DNA of 64,000 nucleotides from Achromobacter aloeverae (GTDB taxonomy: Bacteria > Pseudomonadota > Gammaproteobacteria > Burkholderiales > Burkholderiaceae_B). This document shows positions 17,191 through 25,445 of the stretch, one piece after another. The position numbers and the translations under genes were made by a program. The stretch's first letter is position 1. Each line of letters opens with the position of its first letter. Location: the NCBI RefSeq assembly GCF_004121055.1, contig NZ_PYAL01000004.1, forward strand, positions 496,001-560,000. The letters are read 5' to 3'. The notes beneath the pieces were generated by a model. The model saw only the letters and a program-made list of their open reading frames with translations. It was not told the DNA's origin and searched no databases.

Positions 17191-18083
17191 CACAGGAGCC
17201 GCACGGCCATGCTGAAATCCACCGTGCGGCGCGCCAGGGCGTACATGGCGTCGATCAACGGCCGCGTATCGTCGTCACGGTGGCTGTATGCATAGGGCAG
17301 GTCCGACAGGGCGGGGCGCGCGCGCAGGATGCGCAACGCGCCCCGCTGCGATAGCGCCGTCGCCCAGCTGACCGGCAGGAAACCGATGCCCATGCCTTCC
17401 AGCAGCAGGCCAGCCACGGCGCCCCAGCTATTGCAGGTCAGCGACTGGACCGTGGCGAGGCCGTTGCGGGTCAGCCAATTGTCCAGGATGCGGGTGGTGC
17501 CGGCTTCGCGCGGCAGGGTAATCAAGGGATGGCGCCGCAGCAGGTCGGGCGCGAGGCGCGATGCATCCGCCGCCAGCGATGGCGCCGCGCACCAGGTATA
17601 GCGGGCCGCCCCTAACGGGCGTATCGATGGCGACGCCGGGTCGCCCGCGATGACGGCGAAGTCCAGCGCGCCGTTCTGCAAGCGCCGCCGCAATTCTCCG
17701 CCCACGTCGACGTAGGGCTCCATGCGCAGGCGCGGGTAGTGCTTGCGCGCTGCCGCCACCAGCTTGGGCAGCCAGGTAAGCGCCGTCAGCTCGCCCACGC
17801 CGAAGCGGCAGACGCCTTCGATTTCGGCGGGGCGGGCCATCGCCGCGCGCAAGTCCTGGGCTTGTTGCAGCAAGGCCTGGGCGCGCGGCAGCAGTCTTTC
17901 CCCCGCCGGCGTCAGGCGCGCCCGCTGGGAGCGCCGGTCGAACAGCGGCTGGGCCAGGCCGCTCTCCAGCTCGCTGATGCGCTTGGACAGCGACGAGACG
18001 GAAAGATGCAGGCGTTCGGCGGCGATGGCGAAGCTGGCGCATGTCGCGGCCCAGTAGAAGGCTTCCAGTTGTTTGAGGGTCAT
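17190..18083 (-). CDS. LysR-family transcriptional regulator, candidate regulator of furan/hydroxyacid genes
   Basis: This 297-residue LysR regulator has the N-terminal winged helix (QLEAFYWAATCASFAIAAERLHLSVSSLSKRISELE) and a periplasmic-binding-like effector domain (about 90-290). It is divergent from a second FMN 2-hydroxyacid dehydrogenase at 18250 and convergent with the furan block. LysR proteins usually control the divergent gene, and the shared gap contains inverted repeats. The inducer would then be a hydroxyacid or furan acid; this is inference. It could be the counterpart of the HmfR regulators, but the sequence alone does not show that. Confidence 0.9.
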   Translation of the reverse strand: MTLKQLEAFYWAATCASFAIAAERLHLSVSSLSKRISELESGLAQPLFDRRSQRARLTPAGERLLPRAQALLQQAQDLRAAMARPAEIEGVCRFGVGELTALTWLPKLVAAARKHYPRLRMEPYVDVGGELRRRLQNGALDFAVIAGDPASPSIRPLGAARYTWCAAPSLAADASRLAPDLLRRHPLITLPREAGTTRILDNWLTRNGLATVQSLTCNSWGAVAGLLLEGMGIGFLPVSWATALSQRGALRILRARPALSDLPYAYSHRDDDTRPLIDAMYALARRTVDFSMAVRLL

Positions 18084-18095
18084 CGTGGCACCGGG

Positions 18096-18139
18096 GAATA
18101 ATTTTCGATAAAAGCGAATAGACAGGTTTTAAATTATTC
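18096..18139. promoter_or_regulatory. Divergent LysR operator candidate
   Basis: GAATAATTT at 18096-18104 and AAATTATTC at 18131-18139 form a perfect 9-bp inverted repeat with a 26-base spacer. Inside it, TTCG-N7-CGAA (18104-18118) gives the T-N11-A layout that LysR proteins favour. The whole lies 13-56 bases upstream of the lysR start and 110 bases upstream of the divergent dehydrogenase. The stretch is unusually A/T-rich for this genome and probably also contains both promoters. Confidence 0.6.
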
Positions 18140-18249
18140 ACTTTTTTCGTCTAATAGGTTGGGGCTACGCTGTTGCCCGCGGTCCGGCCGCGCAGTCCGG
18201 CGCGCCGCCACCCGCGTCATCGTCCTTTCCATCCGATTACTTCCTGGCC

Positions 18250-19509
18250 ATGTCCTCGTCCTCGCCTACGTCCCCGCCCGCCCGCGCCGCCTATGCGCCG
18301 CTGACATCCCTGCCGCGCCGCCTGCGTCCCTTGCTGTGCCTGGACGACTTCGAAGCGGCCGCCCGCGGCCATCTGCCGCGTCCGCTATTCGGCTATATCG
18401 TCGGCGCGGCGGAAACCAACCGTTCCTATCGCGATAATCGCCTGCAGTACGACGATTACCGTTTCCGCCCCCAGGTCATGGTGGATGTCAGCGGACGCGA
18501 CACCGGGGTGCGCCTTTTCGGCCAGGACTACCGGTCTCCCTTCGGCATCGCGCCGGTGGGGATCAGCGCGATTTCCGCCTATCGCGGCGACATCGTGCTG
18601 GCGCAGGCCGCGCAGGCGGCCGGCGTTCCCGCCATCATGAGCGGCACGTCGCTGATCCGCATGGAAGAAGTGCGCGAGGCGGCGCCGGGAACCTGGTTCC
18701 AGGCCTATCTGCCCGGCGATACTTCCCGCATCGAGGGCCTGGTCGCGCGCGTCGCCGCCGCCGGTTTCGAGACCCTGGTGCTGACCGTGGACCTGCCCGT
18801 GTGGGCGAACCGGGAGAACAATGTCCGCACCGGCTTCTCCATGCCCTTGCGGCCCAGCCTGCGCCTGGCCTGGGATGGCATGATCCGGCCGCGCTGGCTG
18901 CTGGGCACGTTCGCGCGCACCCTGCTGCGCCACGGCATGCCGCATTTCGAGAACTCCTTCGCGACCCGCGGCGCGCCCATGTTGTCCCTGAGCGCCTTGC
19001 GCGACACGACCGGCCGCGAGCATCTGAACTGGTCCCACGTACGCGCCATCCGCAAGCAATGGCGGGGCAACCTGGTGATCAAGGGCCTGCTGCACGAGGG
19101 CGATGCCTTGAAGGCGCTCGACTGCGGCGCGGACGGCATCATCGTGTCCAACCACGGCGGCCGGCAGCTCGACGGCGCCGTGGCGCCGTTGCGCGCCTTG
19201 CCGCGCATCGTCGACGCGGTCGGCGGACGCATGACGGTGATGATGGACGGCGGCGTGCGCCGGGGCGGCGACGTGCTCAAGGCCCTGGCGCTGGGCGCCG
19301 CCTGCGTGTTCGCGGGCCGGCCCTTCATGTACGCGGCGGCGGTGGGCGGCCGCGCGGGCGTGGACCATGCCCTGACCCTGCTGCACGAGGAAGTGTCGCG
19401 CAACCTGGCGATGCTGGGTTTGAACAGCATCTCGGCGCTGGGGCCGGATTGCCTGTTCCGGCAATGGCCGGTGGCGTGCGACGACGCGGGCACGGCGGGC
19501 GAGGGCTGA
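18250..19509 (+). CDS. FMN-dependent L-2-hydroxyacid dehydrogenase, second copy
   Basis: The 419-residue product is a second FMN 2-hydroxyacid dehydrogenase, similar along its length to the one at 13649-14854 (shared blocks RPRWLLGT-like, RHGMPHFEN, SNHGGRQLDGAVAPL and DGGVRRGGDVLKALALGA). His302 is the catalytic base. An extra 30 residues at the N-terminus are Ser/Pro/Ala-rich. No clear ribosome site precedes the ATG, so the start is less certain. It is divergent from the LysR gene at 17190, which probably controls it. L-lactate or an aryl/heteroaryl hydroxyacid is the likely substrate. Confidence 0.88.
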   Translation: MSSSSPTSPPARAAYAPLTSLPRRLRPLLCLDDFEAAARGHLPRPLFGYIVGAAETNRSYRDNRLQYDDYRFRPQVMVDVSGRDTGVRLFGQDYRSPFGIAPVGISAISAYRGDIVLAQAAQAAGVPAIMSGTSLIRMEEVREAAPGTWFQAYLPGDTSRIEGLVARVAAAGFETLVLTVDLPVWANRENNVRTGFSMPLRPSLRLAWDGMIRPRWLLGTFARTLLRHGMPHFENSFATRGAPMLSLSALRDTTGREHLNWSHVRAIRKQWRGNLVIKGLLHEGDALKALDCGADGIIVSNHGGRQLDGAVAPLRALPRIVDAVGGRMTVMMDGGVRRGGDVLKALALGAACVFAGRPFMYAAAVGGRAGVDHALTLLHEEVSRNLAMLGLNSISALGPDCLFRQWPVACDDAGTAGEG

Positions 19510-19686
19510 CCTTGCCCAGGTCCTGATGCGCCCGCGACGCCACGGCGGGACGTCAGGGCCGGCCGAAGCCCGGGAACGTTACTTGCTACCATCGCGCCTC
19601 GCGCCTCGTCCCCGGGGCGCCCTGAATGGCCGCGCAGCGCGGCCAGGTTCGGATACGGCGGTCGCGCGTGGCGCGATGGAGTAAAT

Positions 19687-20055
19687 ATGGCAAAGATCAT
19701 GGTGGTCGATGACGAGGCCACCCTCGCAAGCGTGGTGCGGGATGCCCTGGGTAATGCAGGGCATCGCGTCTATATGGAAACGGATGGACTGACGGCGCTG
19801 TCGCGCATGATCGAACTGAAGCCCGACCTGGTCGTCTCCGACGTCATGATGCCGGGCATGGGCGGCGCGTCCCTGCTGGTCGCGATGCGGGACAACGCCT
19901 ATCTGCATGATGTGCCCTGCATCGTGATGAGCGGCTTGTCGGAGGACGTCGTGTCGGACGCCTGCGGCGCCCACTATTCGGCCTTCCTGGCCAAGCCTTT
20001 CGATCTCCGCGACCTGGTGGCCGCCGTGGACCGGGTCCTGGACGGCGCTGCCTGA
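19687..20055 (+). CDS. Single-domain response regulator (CheY-like receiver)
   Basis: This 122-residue protein is a receiver domain without an output domain. The acidic pocket is Asp8-Asp9, the phospho-acceptor is Asp52 (LVVSDVMMPG), Ser82 takes the switch position and Lys103 (AKPF) closes the site. It starts after a short GGAG. No kinase or chemotaxis gene is adjacent, so the partner is unknown; the giant hybrid kinase 20 kb away is one possibility. Stand-alone receivers often act in phosphorelays or by protein-protein contact. The preceding 177-base gap shows no gene. Confidence 0.9.
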   Translation: MAKIMVVDDEATLASVVRDALGNAGHRVYMETDGLTALSRMIELKPDLVVSDVMMPGMGGASLLVAMRDNAYLHDVPCIVMSGLSEDVVSDACGAHYSAFLAKPFDLRDLVAAVDRVLDGAA

Positions 20056-20058
20056 GAC

Positions 20059-21351
20059 CTACGGCGGCGTAAAGCCGTGGCGTCGTGCCCGCAGCAGCGT
20101 GGCCAGCGTCGCGGCCAGCAAGGCCAGCAGGATGGGGGTGAACGCGTCCGTGCCGAACCGATCGACCAGCACGCCGCCGATCAGGCCTCCGCCGGCAATG
20201 GCCAGGTTCCACGTGGTGACGAGCATCGATTGCGCGATGTCGGCGGCCGCCCCCGCGGTCTTGGCCAATGCCGCCTGGAACAACGATGCCGCGCCGCCGA
20301 AGGACAGCCCCCAGATGGCGGTGGCCAGGTAGATGGCCGTGGGGTGGCCGCCCGCCAGGCCTAGCCAGAGCGCGGCCGCGCCGAACAGTATCGTGGCAAG
20401 CAGGGACAGGACGCGCAGATGGCGATCGATCAGGACGCCGGTGACCCAGATGCCCGCGAGCGAAGCGATGCCGAAATCCAGCAGCACCAGGTCCGTGCGC
20501 CGCGCCATGCCCGCCGCGGCGAGATAGGGCGCGATATAGGTGTAGAGGATGTTGTGGGCCAGTACGTAGGTCAACACCACGAAGAGCACGGGCCGGATGC
20601 CCGGCAGGGTGAAGACCCGCGCCAGCGGCCGCCGCTCGCCGCGCGCCTGGCCGGGGAAGTCGGGCACGCGCGCCCGCACCAGCGCCATCAAGGCCAGGGC
20701 CAGCAGGCTCATTGCGCCGAAGCATGCGCGCCATCCCAGCCAGCTACCCAGCCAGGTGCCCGCGGGCACGCCGAGGGACAAGGCCAGGGGCGTGCCCACC
20801 ATGGCGATGGCGATGGCGCGGCCTTGCAGGTGGCCGGGCACCATGCGGGCGGCATAGCCTGCCAGCAGGGCCCACAACAGTCCCGCGGAGACACCCGCGA
20901 CGAACCGGGCGGCAAGGATCCATGCATAGCTCTCCGATAGCGTCGTGACGGTGTTGGCGAGCACGAAGCCGCCGATGGCGGCCAGCAGCAGGAGACGCCG
21001 GCGCCAGCCTTGCGTGAGGGCGGTCAGCGGGATGGCCGTGAGCAGCGACCCCAGCGCATAGACCGTCACCAGCTGGCCCACCAGCGCTTCCGAGACGCCG
21101 AGGCCTACGCCCATCTGCGGCAGCAGTCCCGCGGGCAGCGCTTCGGTCAGGATGGTGATAAAGGCCGCCATGGCGAGCGCCAGCAAGGCGGGCCAGGGCA
21201 ACGCGTTGTCGGCGTGGGGCGGCGTGGCGGTCGCGCGGGTGTCGGCGACGGTAGTGGTGGTGGCGAGACGGACCGTGGAAGCGCGCAGTGCGCATTCCCC
21301 GTTCGGCTGGGGCAGGGAGGTCAAGGTGGCATCCTTCGTTTCATAAACCAT
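20059..21351 (-). CDS. MFS transporter, drug:H+ antiporter-1 type exporter
   Basis: This 430-residue major facilitator has 12 predicted membrane segments after a soluble N-terminal tail of about 50 residues. The segment TEALPAGLLPQMGVGLGVSEALVGQLVTVYALGS and LTQGWRRRLLL match the AraJ/PbuE-like DHA1 exporters of sugars, purines or drugs. It is divergent from a LysR regulator across a 97-base gap with an inverted repeat, which suggests that the two form a regulated efflux pair. The start might be later than 21351 given the long tail. The substrate is unknown. Confidence 0.87.
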   Translation of the reverse strand: MVYETKDATLTSLPQPNGECALRASTVRLATTTTVADTRATATPPHADNALPWPALLALAMAAFITILTEALPAGLLPQMGVGLGVSEALVGQLVTVYALGSLLTAIPLTALTQGWRRRLLLLAAIGGFVLANTVTTLSESYAWILAARFVAGVSAGLLWALLAGYAARMVPGHLQGRAIAIAMVGTPLALSLGVPAGTWLGSWLGWRACFGAMSLLALALMALVRARVPDFPGQARGERRPLARVFTLPGIRPVLFVVLTYVLAHNILYTYIAPYLAAAGMARRTDLVLLDFGIASLAGIWVTGVLIDRHLRVLSLLATILFGAAALWLGLAGGHPTAIYLATAIWGLSFGGAASLFQAALAKTAGAAADIAQSMLVTTWNLAIAGGGLIGGVLVDRFGTDAFTPILLALLAATLATLLRARRHGFTPP

Positions 21352-21407
21352 GCCGGCAGCTTAGGAAGTCCCGTATTAAAGAAAAAGCGGGGTACAGTTC
21401 CGATTTC

Positions 21408-21427
21408 TACGGACGTTTTTGTCCGTA
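21408..21427. promoter_or_regulatory. Operator-like inverted repeat between MFS exporter and LysR
   Basis: TACGGAC (21408-21414) and GTCCGTA (21421-21427) are exact reverse complements with a six-base spacer. The repeat lies 57 bases upstream of the MFS start and 22 upstream of the LysR start, a good place for autoregulation and control of the exporter. Confidence 0.5.
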
Positions 21428-21448
21428 ATTGGGGCAGGGGTGGACGGG

Positions 21449-22378
21449 ATGGACAGCCTGAACGGTTTCATGGTGTTCGTGCAGGTCGCCGAGACGCGCA
21501 GTTTCGTGGCCGCGGGGCGGCTGCTGGGCGTATCGGCGTCGGCCGTGGGCAAGAGCGTGGCGCGGCTGGAAGACAGGCTGGGCGTGCGCCTGTTTCATCG
21601 CAGCACCCGCAGCATTACCTTGACCGCCGAAGGCTCGCTGTTCCTGGAGCGCAGCCGCCGCATTCTTTCCGAGATCGAGGCGGCGGAACTGGAACTGTCG
21701 CAGGCCACCGGCGCGCCAAGGGGACGCCTGCGCGTGAGCCTGCCGCTGGTCAGCGCGCTTGTGCTGCCGGTGCTGGGCGAGTTCATGCAGGCCTATCCGG
21801 AGATCGAGCTGGACCTGGATTTCTCCGATCGGCTGGTCGATGTCATCGAGGAAGGGTTCGACGCTGTCGTCCGGACCGGGGCGCCGGTGGATTCGCGTCT
21901 GTCCGCGCGCCGGCTGGGGACGTTCACGCGCCTGCTGGTGGCGTCGCCTGAATACCTGCAACGGCGGGGCACGCCGCGCCGGGCGGCCGATCTGCTGGAA
22001 CACGCCTGCCTGCATTATCGCTATTCGACCAGCGGCAAGCTGGAGCCCTGGCCGCTGCGCCGCGCGGCCGGCGAGCCCGAACTGGCCCTGCCGGTCTCGA
22101 TGATCTGCAACAACATCGAGACGCGGCTGTGCTTCGCGCTGCAAGGGCGCGGGATCGCCTGCCTGCCTGATTTTTCGGTGCACGCATTGCTGGATGCCGG
22201 GCACCTGCGCACGGTGCTCGATGACGAAGTCGAATGGACCGGCGAATTCAACGTCCTGTGGCCAGCCAGCAAGCATCCCTCGCCCAAGGTCAGGGCCCTG
22301 GTCGATTTCCTGTGCGCACGCGTGTTTCCCTACAAGCGCGACCAGTCCTGCATGCTGGCGCAAGTCGCCGGGGTGTAG
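21449..22378 (+). CDS. LysR-family transcriptional regulator of the divergent exporter
   Basis: This is a 309-residue LysR regulator of the CrgA/AaeR-like subgroup: MDSLNGFMVFVQVAETRSFVAAGRLLGVSASAVGKSVARLE is the winged helix, and LFHRSTRSITLTAEG follows. The effector domain runs from about 90 to 300. The ATG at 21449 is used; an earlier TTG at 21419 would overlap the operator-like repeat and extend beyond the domain. The gene is divergent from the MFS exporter and probably controls it. Confidence 0.9.
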   Translation: MDSLNGFMVFVQVAETRSFVAAGRLLGVSASAVGKSVARLEDRLGVRLFHRSTRSITLTAEGSLFLERSRRILSEIEAAELELSQATGAPRGRLRVSLPLVSALVLPVLGEFMQAYPEIELDLDFSDRLVDVIEEGFDAVVRTGAPVDSRLSARRLGTFTRLLVASPEYLQRRGTPRRAADLLEHACLHYRYSTSGKLEPWPLRRAAGEPELALPVSMICNNIETRLCFALQGRGIACLPDFSVHALLDAGHLRTVLDDEVEWTGEFNVLWPASKHPSPKVRALVDFLCARVFPYKRDQSCMLAQVAGV

Positions 22379-22413
22379 ATCGCCGGGGCGGGGCCGATTT
22401 TCACGCTGTCCAC

Positions 22414-22460
22414 AGATAGTTGATTTCATCCACTAGATAGTTTAATTTATCAACTATCTA
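22414..22460. promoter_or_regulatory. Three AGATAGTT half-sites upstream of the acyl-CoA operon
   Basis: AGATAGTTGAT is present at 22414-22424 and again, inverted, at 22449-22459; a third copy, TAGATAGTT at 22434-22442, pairs with AACTATCTA at 22452-22460. The stretch is A/T-rich and ends 24 bases before the first gene of the operon, so it should overlap the promoter. The palindrome is of MarR-operator size, and a MarR gene closes the operon at 30448. That link is inference. Confidence 0.6.
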
Positions 22461-22483
22461 ACAAGGATAGGCAGCCACCGGCC

Positions 22484-23434
22484 ATGCGCACGCGTATCAC
22501 CACCATGCTCGGCATCGACCATCCCATCGTGCAGGCCGGGATGAGCTGGGCTTCATCCAGCGCGGCCCTGCCGGCCGCGGTGTCGAACGCGGGCGGGCTG
22601 GGCGTGCTCGCGGCGGGACCGCTGCGACCGGACGATTTCGAACATGTCCTGGGCCAGCTGGCGACCGCGACCGGCAGGCCATACGCAGTGAACATCCCGC
22701 TATACCGCCCCGGCGCGGCCGACATCCTGGACGCCATGCATGCGCGCCGGGTTCCCGTGGTGATCGCCTCGCAGGGCAGTCCGAAAGCGCACCTGGCGCG
22801 CTTTCGCGGAATCGGTGCGATCTGGATACAGGTCGTCGCCACGCTGGAGCACGCCTGCAAGGCGGCCGACGCGGGCGTCGATGCCCTGGTGGTGGTGGGC
22901 GCCGAGGCGGGCGGCCATCCGCCGGCCAGCGAGGTCACGACCCTGGTGACGGTGCGGCGCGTCTTGCAGGAGGTGTCCGTTCCCGTCATCGCCGGCGGCG
23001 GGGTGGCCGATGGCTGGGGCATCGCCGCCTTGCTGGCGCTGGGCGCGGACGCCGTGCAGCTGGGCACCCGCTTCCTGCTGACCGAGGAAGCCACCGTCCA
23101 TGCCAACTACAAGGCCGCCGTCCTGGCCGCGGACGTCCAGGACACCGCCCTGGTGGGACGCCGCGACCTGCCCATACGCGGCCTGCGCAATGCCTTTGCC
23201 CGTGCGGTCTTCGATGCCGAACGGGACCAGTTGCCGCAAGAGGACTACGTGGCCCTGTTCAAGAAAAGCACGCTCAAGCAGGCCGCGCTGGACGGCGACG
23301 TCGAGTGGGGCAAGGTTGAACTGGGCCAGTCCGCCGGACTGGTCTCGCGCATAGAGCCGGCCGCCGCCGTCATGGCGCGGCTGGTGAGCGAACTGGCGCA
23401 AGTGACCGACCGGCTGCGGGCGATGGCCGGCTGA
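22484..23434 (+). CDS. Nitronate monooxygenase / FMN-dependent 2-nitropropane dioxygenase-like enzyme
   Basis: This 316-residue TIM-barrel flavoprotein belongs to the nitronate monooxygenase/FabK-like family. It starts with the characteristic GIDHPIVQAGMSW, and the FMN-phosphate region is IAGGGVADGWGIAALLALGADAVQLGTRFL. The family oxidises alkyl nitronates, but many members inside acyl-CoA operons may be oxidoreductases with other substrates. It is the first gene of the operon that runs to the MarR gene at 30448. No ribosome site stands close to the ATG. Confidence 0.85.
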   Translation: MRTRITTMLGIDHPIVQAGMSWASSSAALPAAVSNAGGLGVLAAGPLRPDDFEHVLGQLATATGRPYAVNIPLYRPGAADILDAMHARRVPVVIASQGSPKAHLARFRGIGAIWIQVVATLEHACKAADAGVDALVVVGAEAGGHPPASEVTTLVTVRRVLQEVSVPVIAGGGVADGWGIAALLALGADAVQLGTRFLLTEEATVHANYKAAVLAADVQDTALVGRRDLPIRGLRNAFARAVFDAERDQLPQEDYVALFKKSTLKQAALDGDVEWGKVELGQSAGLVSRIEPAAAVMARLVSELAQVTDRLRAMAG

Positions 23435-23456
23435 CACTCCAAGACCCCTCCGACGG

Positions 23457-24203
23457 ATGGACGAAACCAAGATGGAACACCTGCTGATTGAAGACCGCGA
23501 CGCTGTCCGCATCCTGACGCTGAACCGGCCCGAAAAGCACAATGCGCTGAATACGCGCCTGACGCAGGAATTGCTCGACGGCCTGCGCGAGGCGGACCAC
23601 GCCGCGGACATCAACGCCGTGGTCCTGACCGGCGCCGGCAAGTCCTTTTGCGCGGGCGCCGACACGACGGAGTTTTCCGCCCTGACGCCGCAGGATCCGC
23701 AGGCAGTGAGCGCCCGCGCGGACCTGACGACCCGCCTGCACCTGGTCTTCTCCCAAATGAACAAGCCGGTGGTGTCGGCGGTCCGGGGCAACGCGCTGGG
23801 CGGTGGCGCCGGCCTGGCCATCGCCTGCGACCTGTGCGTGATGTCGGAGACCGTGCGCTACGGCTATCCGGAACTCAAGCACGGGATCGTCGCCGCCGTG
23901 GTGATGGCCAACCTGGTGCGCCAGGTGGGCCGCAAGCAGGCTTTCGAGCTGGTCGCCCTGGCCGAGCCCCTGGATGGCCACGCCGCCAAGGCATGGGGCC
24001 TGTGCAATCGTGTCGTGCCGGACGAGCAGGTGTTGGACGCCGCCCTGGAACTGGCGCGCAAGGTGGCGCAATGGAGCCCGATCGCCATGGCGACGACCAA
24101 GCGCGCCTTCCATCGCGCCGCCGACCTGGGCCTGGCGCAAGCCCTGGAGGTGGGGCGCGACGCCAACGTCATGATGCGCGGCTTTCGCAAGGACAAGGCA
24201 TGA
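23457..24203 (+). CDS. Enoyl-CoA hydratase/isomerase family protein
   Basis: The product (248 residues) is a crotonase-fold enzyme. The oxyanion-hole segments are SFCAGADTTEFS and NALGGGAGLAIACDL, and the second catalytic area is GYPELKHGIV. A second in-frame ATG at 23472 could be the real start, as neither has a strong ribosome site. The TGA overlaps the ATG of the CoA-transferase. Its job is probably hydration or isomerisation of an unsaturated acyl-CoA in the same pathway as the neighbours; the exact reaction cannot be read from sequence. Confidence 0.85.
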   Translation: MDETKMEHLLIEDRDAVRILTLNRPEKHNALNTRLTQELLDGLREADHAADINAVVLTGAGKSFCAGADTTEFSALTPQDPQAVSARADLTTRLHLVFSQMNKPVVSAVRGNALGGGAGLAIACDLCVMSETVRYGYPELKHGIVAAVVMANLVRQVGRKQAFELVALAEPLDGHAAKAWGLCNRVVPDEQVLDAALELARKVAQWSPIAMATTKRAFHRAADLGLAQALEVGRDANVMMRGFRKDKA

Positions 24204-25396
24204 GACCGCTGGAAGGCATCACCATCCTGGACCTGTCGCGGGTGCTGGCCTGCCCCTTCGCCTCCATGATCCTGGCGGAACTGGGCGCCGAGGTGGTCAA
24301 GGTCGAGCAGCCCGGGACGGGCGATGAGACGCGCGATTTCGAACCGGTGGTGAAGGGCGACGCGGGCGATGTCTCCGCCTACTACATGGCCTTCAACCGC
24401 GGCAAGCGGTCGATCACGGTGAACCTGCGCGCGGCCGACGGCCAGGATATCGTGCGCCGCCTGGCGGCCCAGGCCGATGTGCTGCTGGAGAATTTCCCCG
24501 TCGGCACGATGAAGAAATACGGCCTGGACTACGCGACGCTATCCGGCCTGAACGAAAAACTGGTCCACGTCAGCTGCACCGGTTTCGGCATGACCGGCCC
24601 CTACGCCAGGCGCAAGGGTTACGACACGGTGTTCCAGGCCATGTGCGGCATCATGAGCCTGACCGGCGAGCGGGGCGGCGGCCCGGTCAAGCCCGGCCTT
24701 CCGGTCGCGGACCTGAGTTCCGGCTTGTGGGTCTGCATCGCCATCCTGTCCGCCCTCGCCGGCCGCGACAAGACCGGCCGCGGGTGCCACGTGGATTTCT
24801 CGATGTTCGACGGACAGGTGGGCCTGTTGTCGCTCGCCGCGGCCCGCTGGTTCGCCCTGGGCGAGGTGCCCGAACGCCTGGGCACCGAGCATCCCGGCCG
24901 CATCCCGTCGGCCGCCTTCCTGTGCGCGGACGGCAAGTGGGTGCAGATTACCGGCAGCGACCAGCACTGGACGCCCTTGTGCAACCTGCTGGGGCTGGAA
25001 GCCTGGGGCGCCGACCCGACCCTGGCCCGCAATGCCGACCGCCTGCCGCGCCGCGAGGAGATCATGGCCGGCCTGCAGCGGGCGATAGGGCGCCTGGACA
25101 GGGACGAGCTATGCCGCCGCTGCGATGCCGCGGGCGTGCCCGCCGGTCCCATCCTCCAGGTCGACGAGGTGCTGGCCAACGAGCACGTTGCGGCGCGGGG
25201 CATGGTGGTGGATTTCGAGCACCCGCTGGTCGGCGGCTTCAAGGGCTTGCGCGTGCCGCTGCGGTTCGACGGCATGGACGATCCGCGGGTGGGTCGTCCG
25301 CCGCTGCTGGGCGAGCACACCGAAGAAGTCCTGCGGGAAAAGCTGGGCCTGGACACGACGGAGATCACGCGCCTGCGTGAGGTGGGGGCGGTGTAG
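24200..25396 (+). CDS. CaiB/BaiF family (class III) CoA-transferase
   Basis: This 398-residue class III CoA-transferase moves CoA between carboxylic acids. The N-terminal family signature is LDLSRVLACPFASMILAELGAEVVKVE, and the probable catalytic aspartate is Asp171 in PVADLSSGLW. The ATG overlaps the stop of the enoyl-CoA hydratase gene. A similar but distinct transferase lies at 55862-57070. As the operon also has an acyl-CoA ligase, there are two ways to activate an acid here, or the transferase recycles CoA from a product. The substrate is unknown. Confidence 0.9.
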   Translation: MRPLEGITILDLSRVLACPFASMILAELGAEVVKVEQPGTGDETRDFEPVVKGDAGDVSAYYMAFNRGKRSITVNLRAADGQDIVRRLAAQADVLLENFPVGTMKKYGLDYATLSGLNEKLVHVSCTGFGMTGPYARRKGYDTVFQAMCGIMSLTGERGGGPVKPGLPVADLSSGLWVCIAILSALAGRDKTGRGCHVDFSMFDGQVGLLSLAAARWFALGEVPERLGTEHPGRIPSAAFLCADGKWVQITGSDQHWTPLCNLLGLEAWGADPTLARNADRLPRREEIMAGLQRAIGRLDRDELCRRCDAAGVPAGPILQVDEVLANEHVAARGMVVDFEHPLVGGFKGLRVPLRFDGMDDPRVGRPPLLGEHTEEVLREKLGLDTTEITRLREVGAV

Positions 25397-25445
25397 CACA
25401 CGAGCTCGCAATACCGCGGGCCGATCACGCCAAAGGAGACTATCG

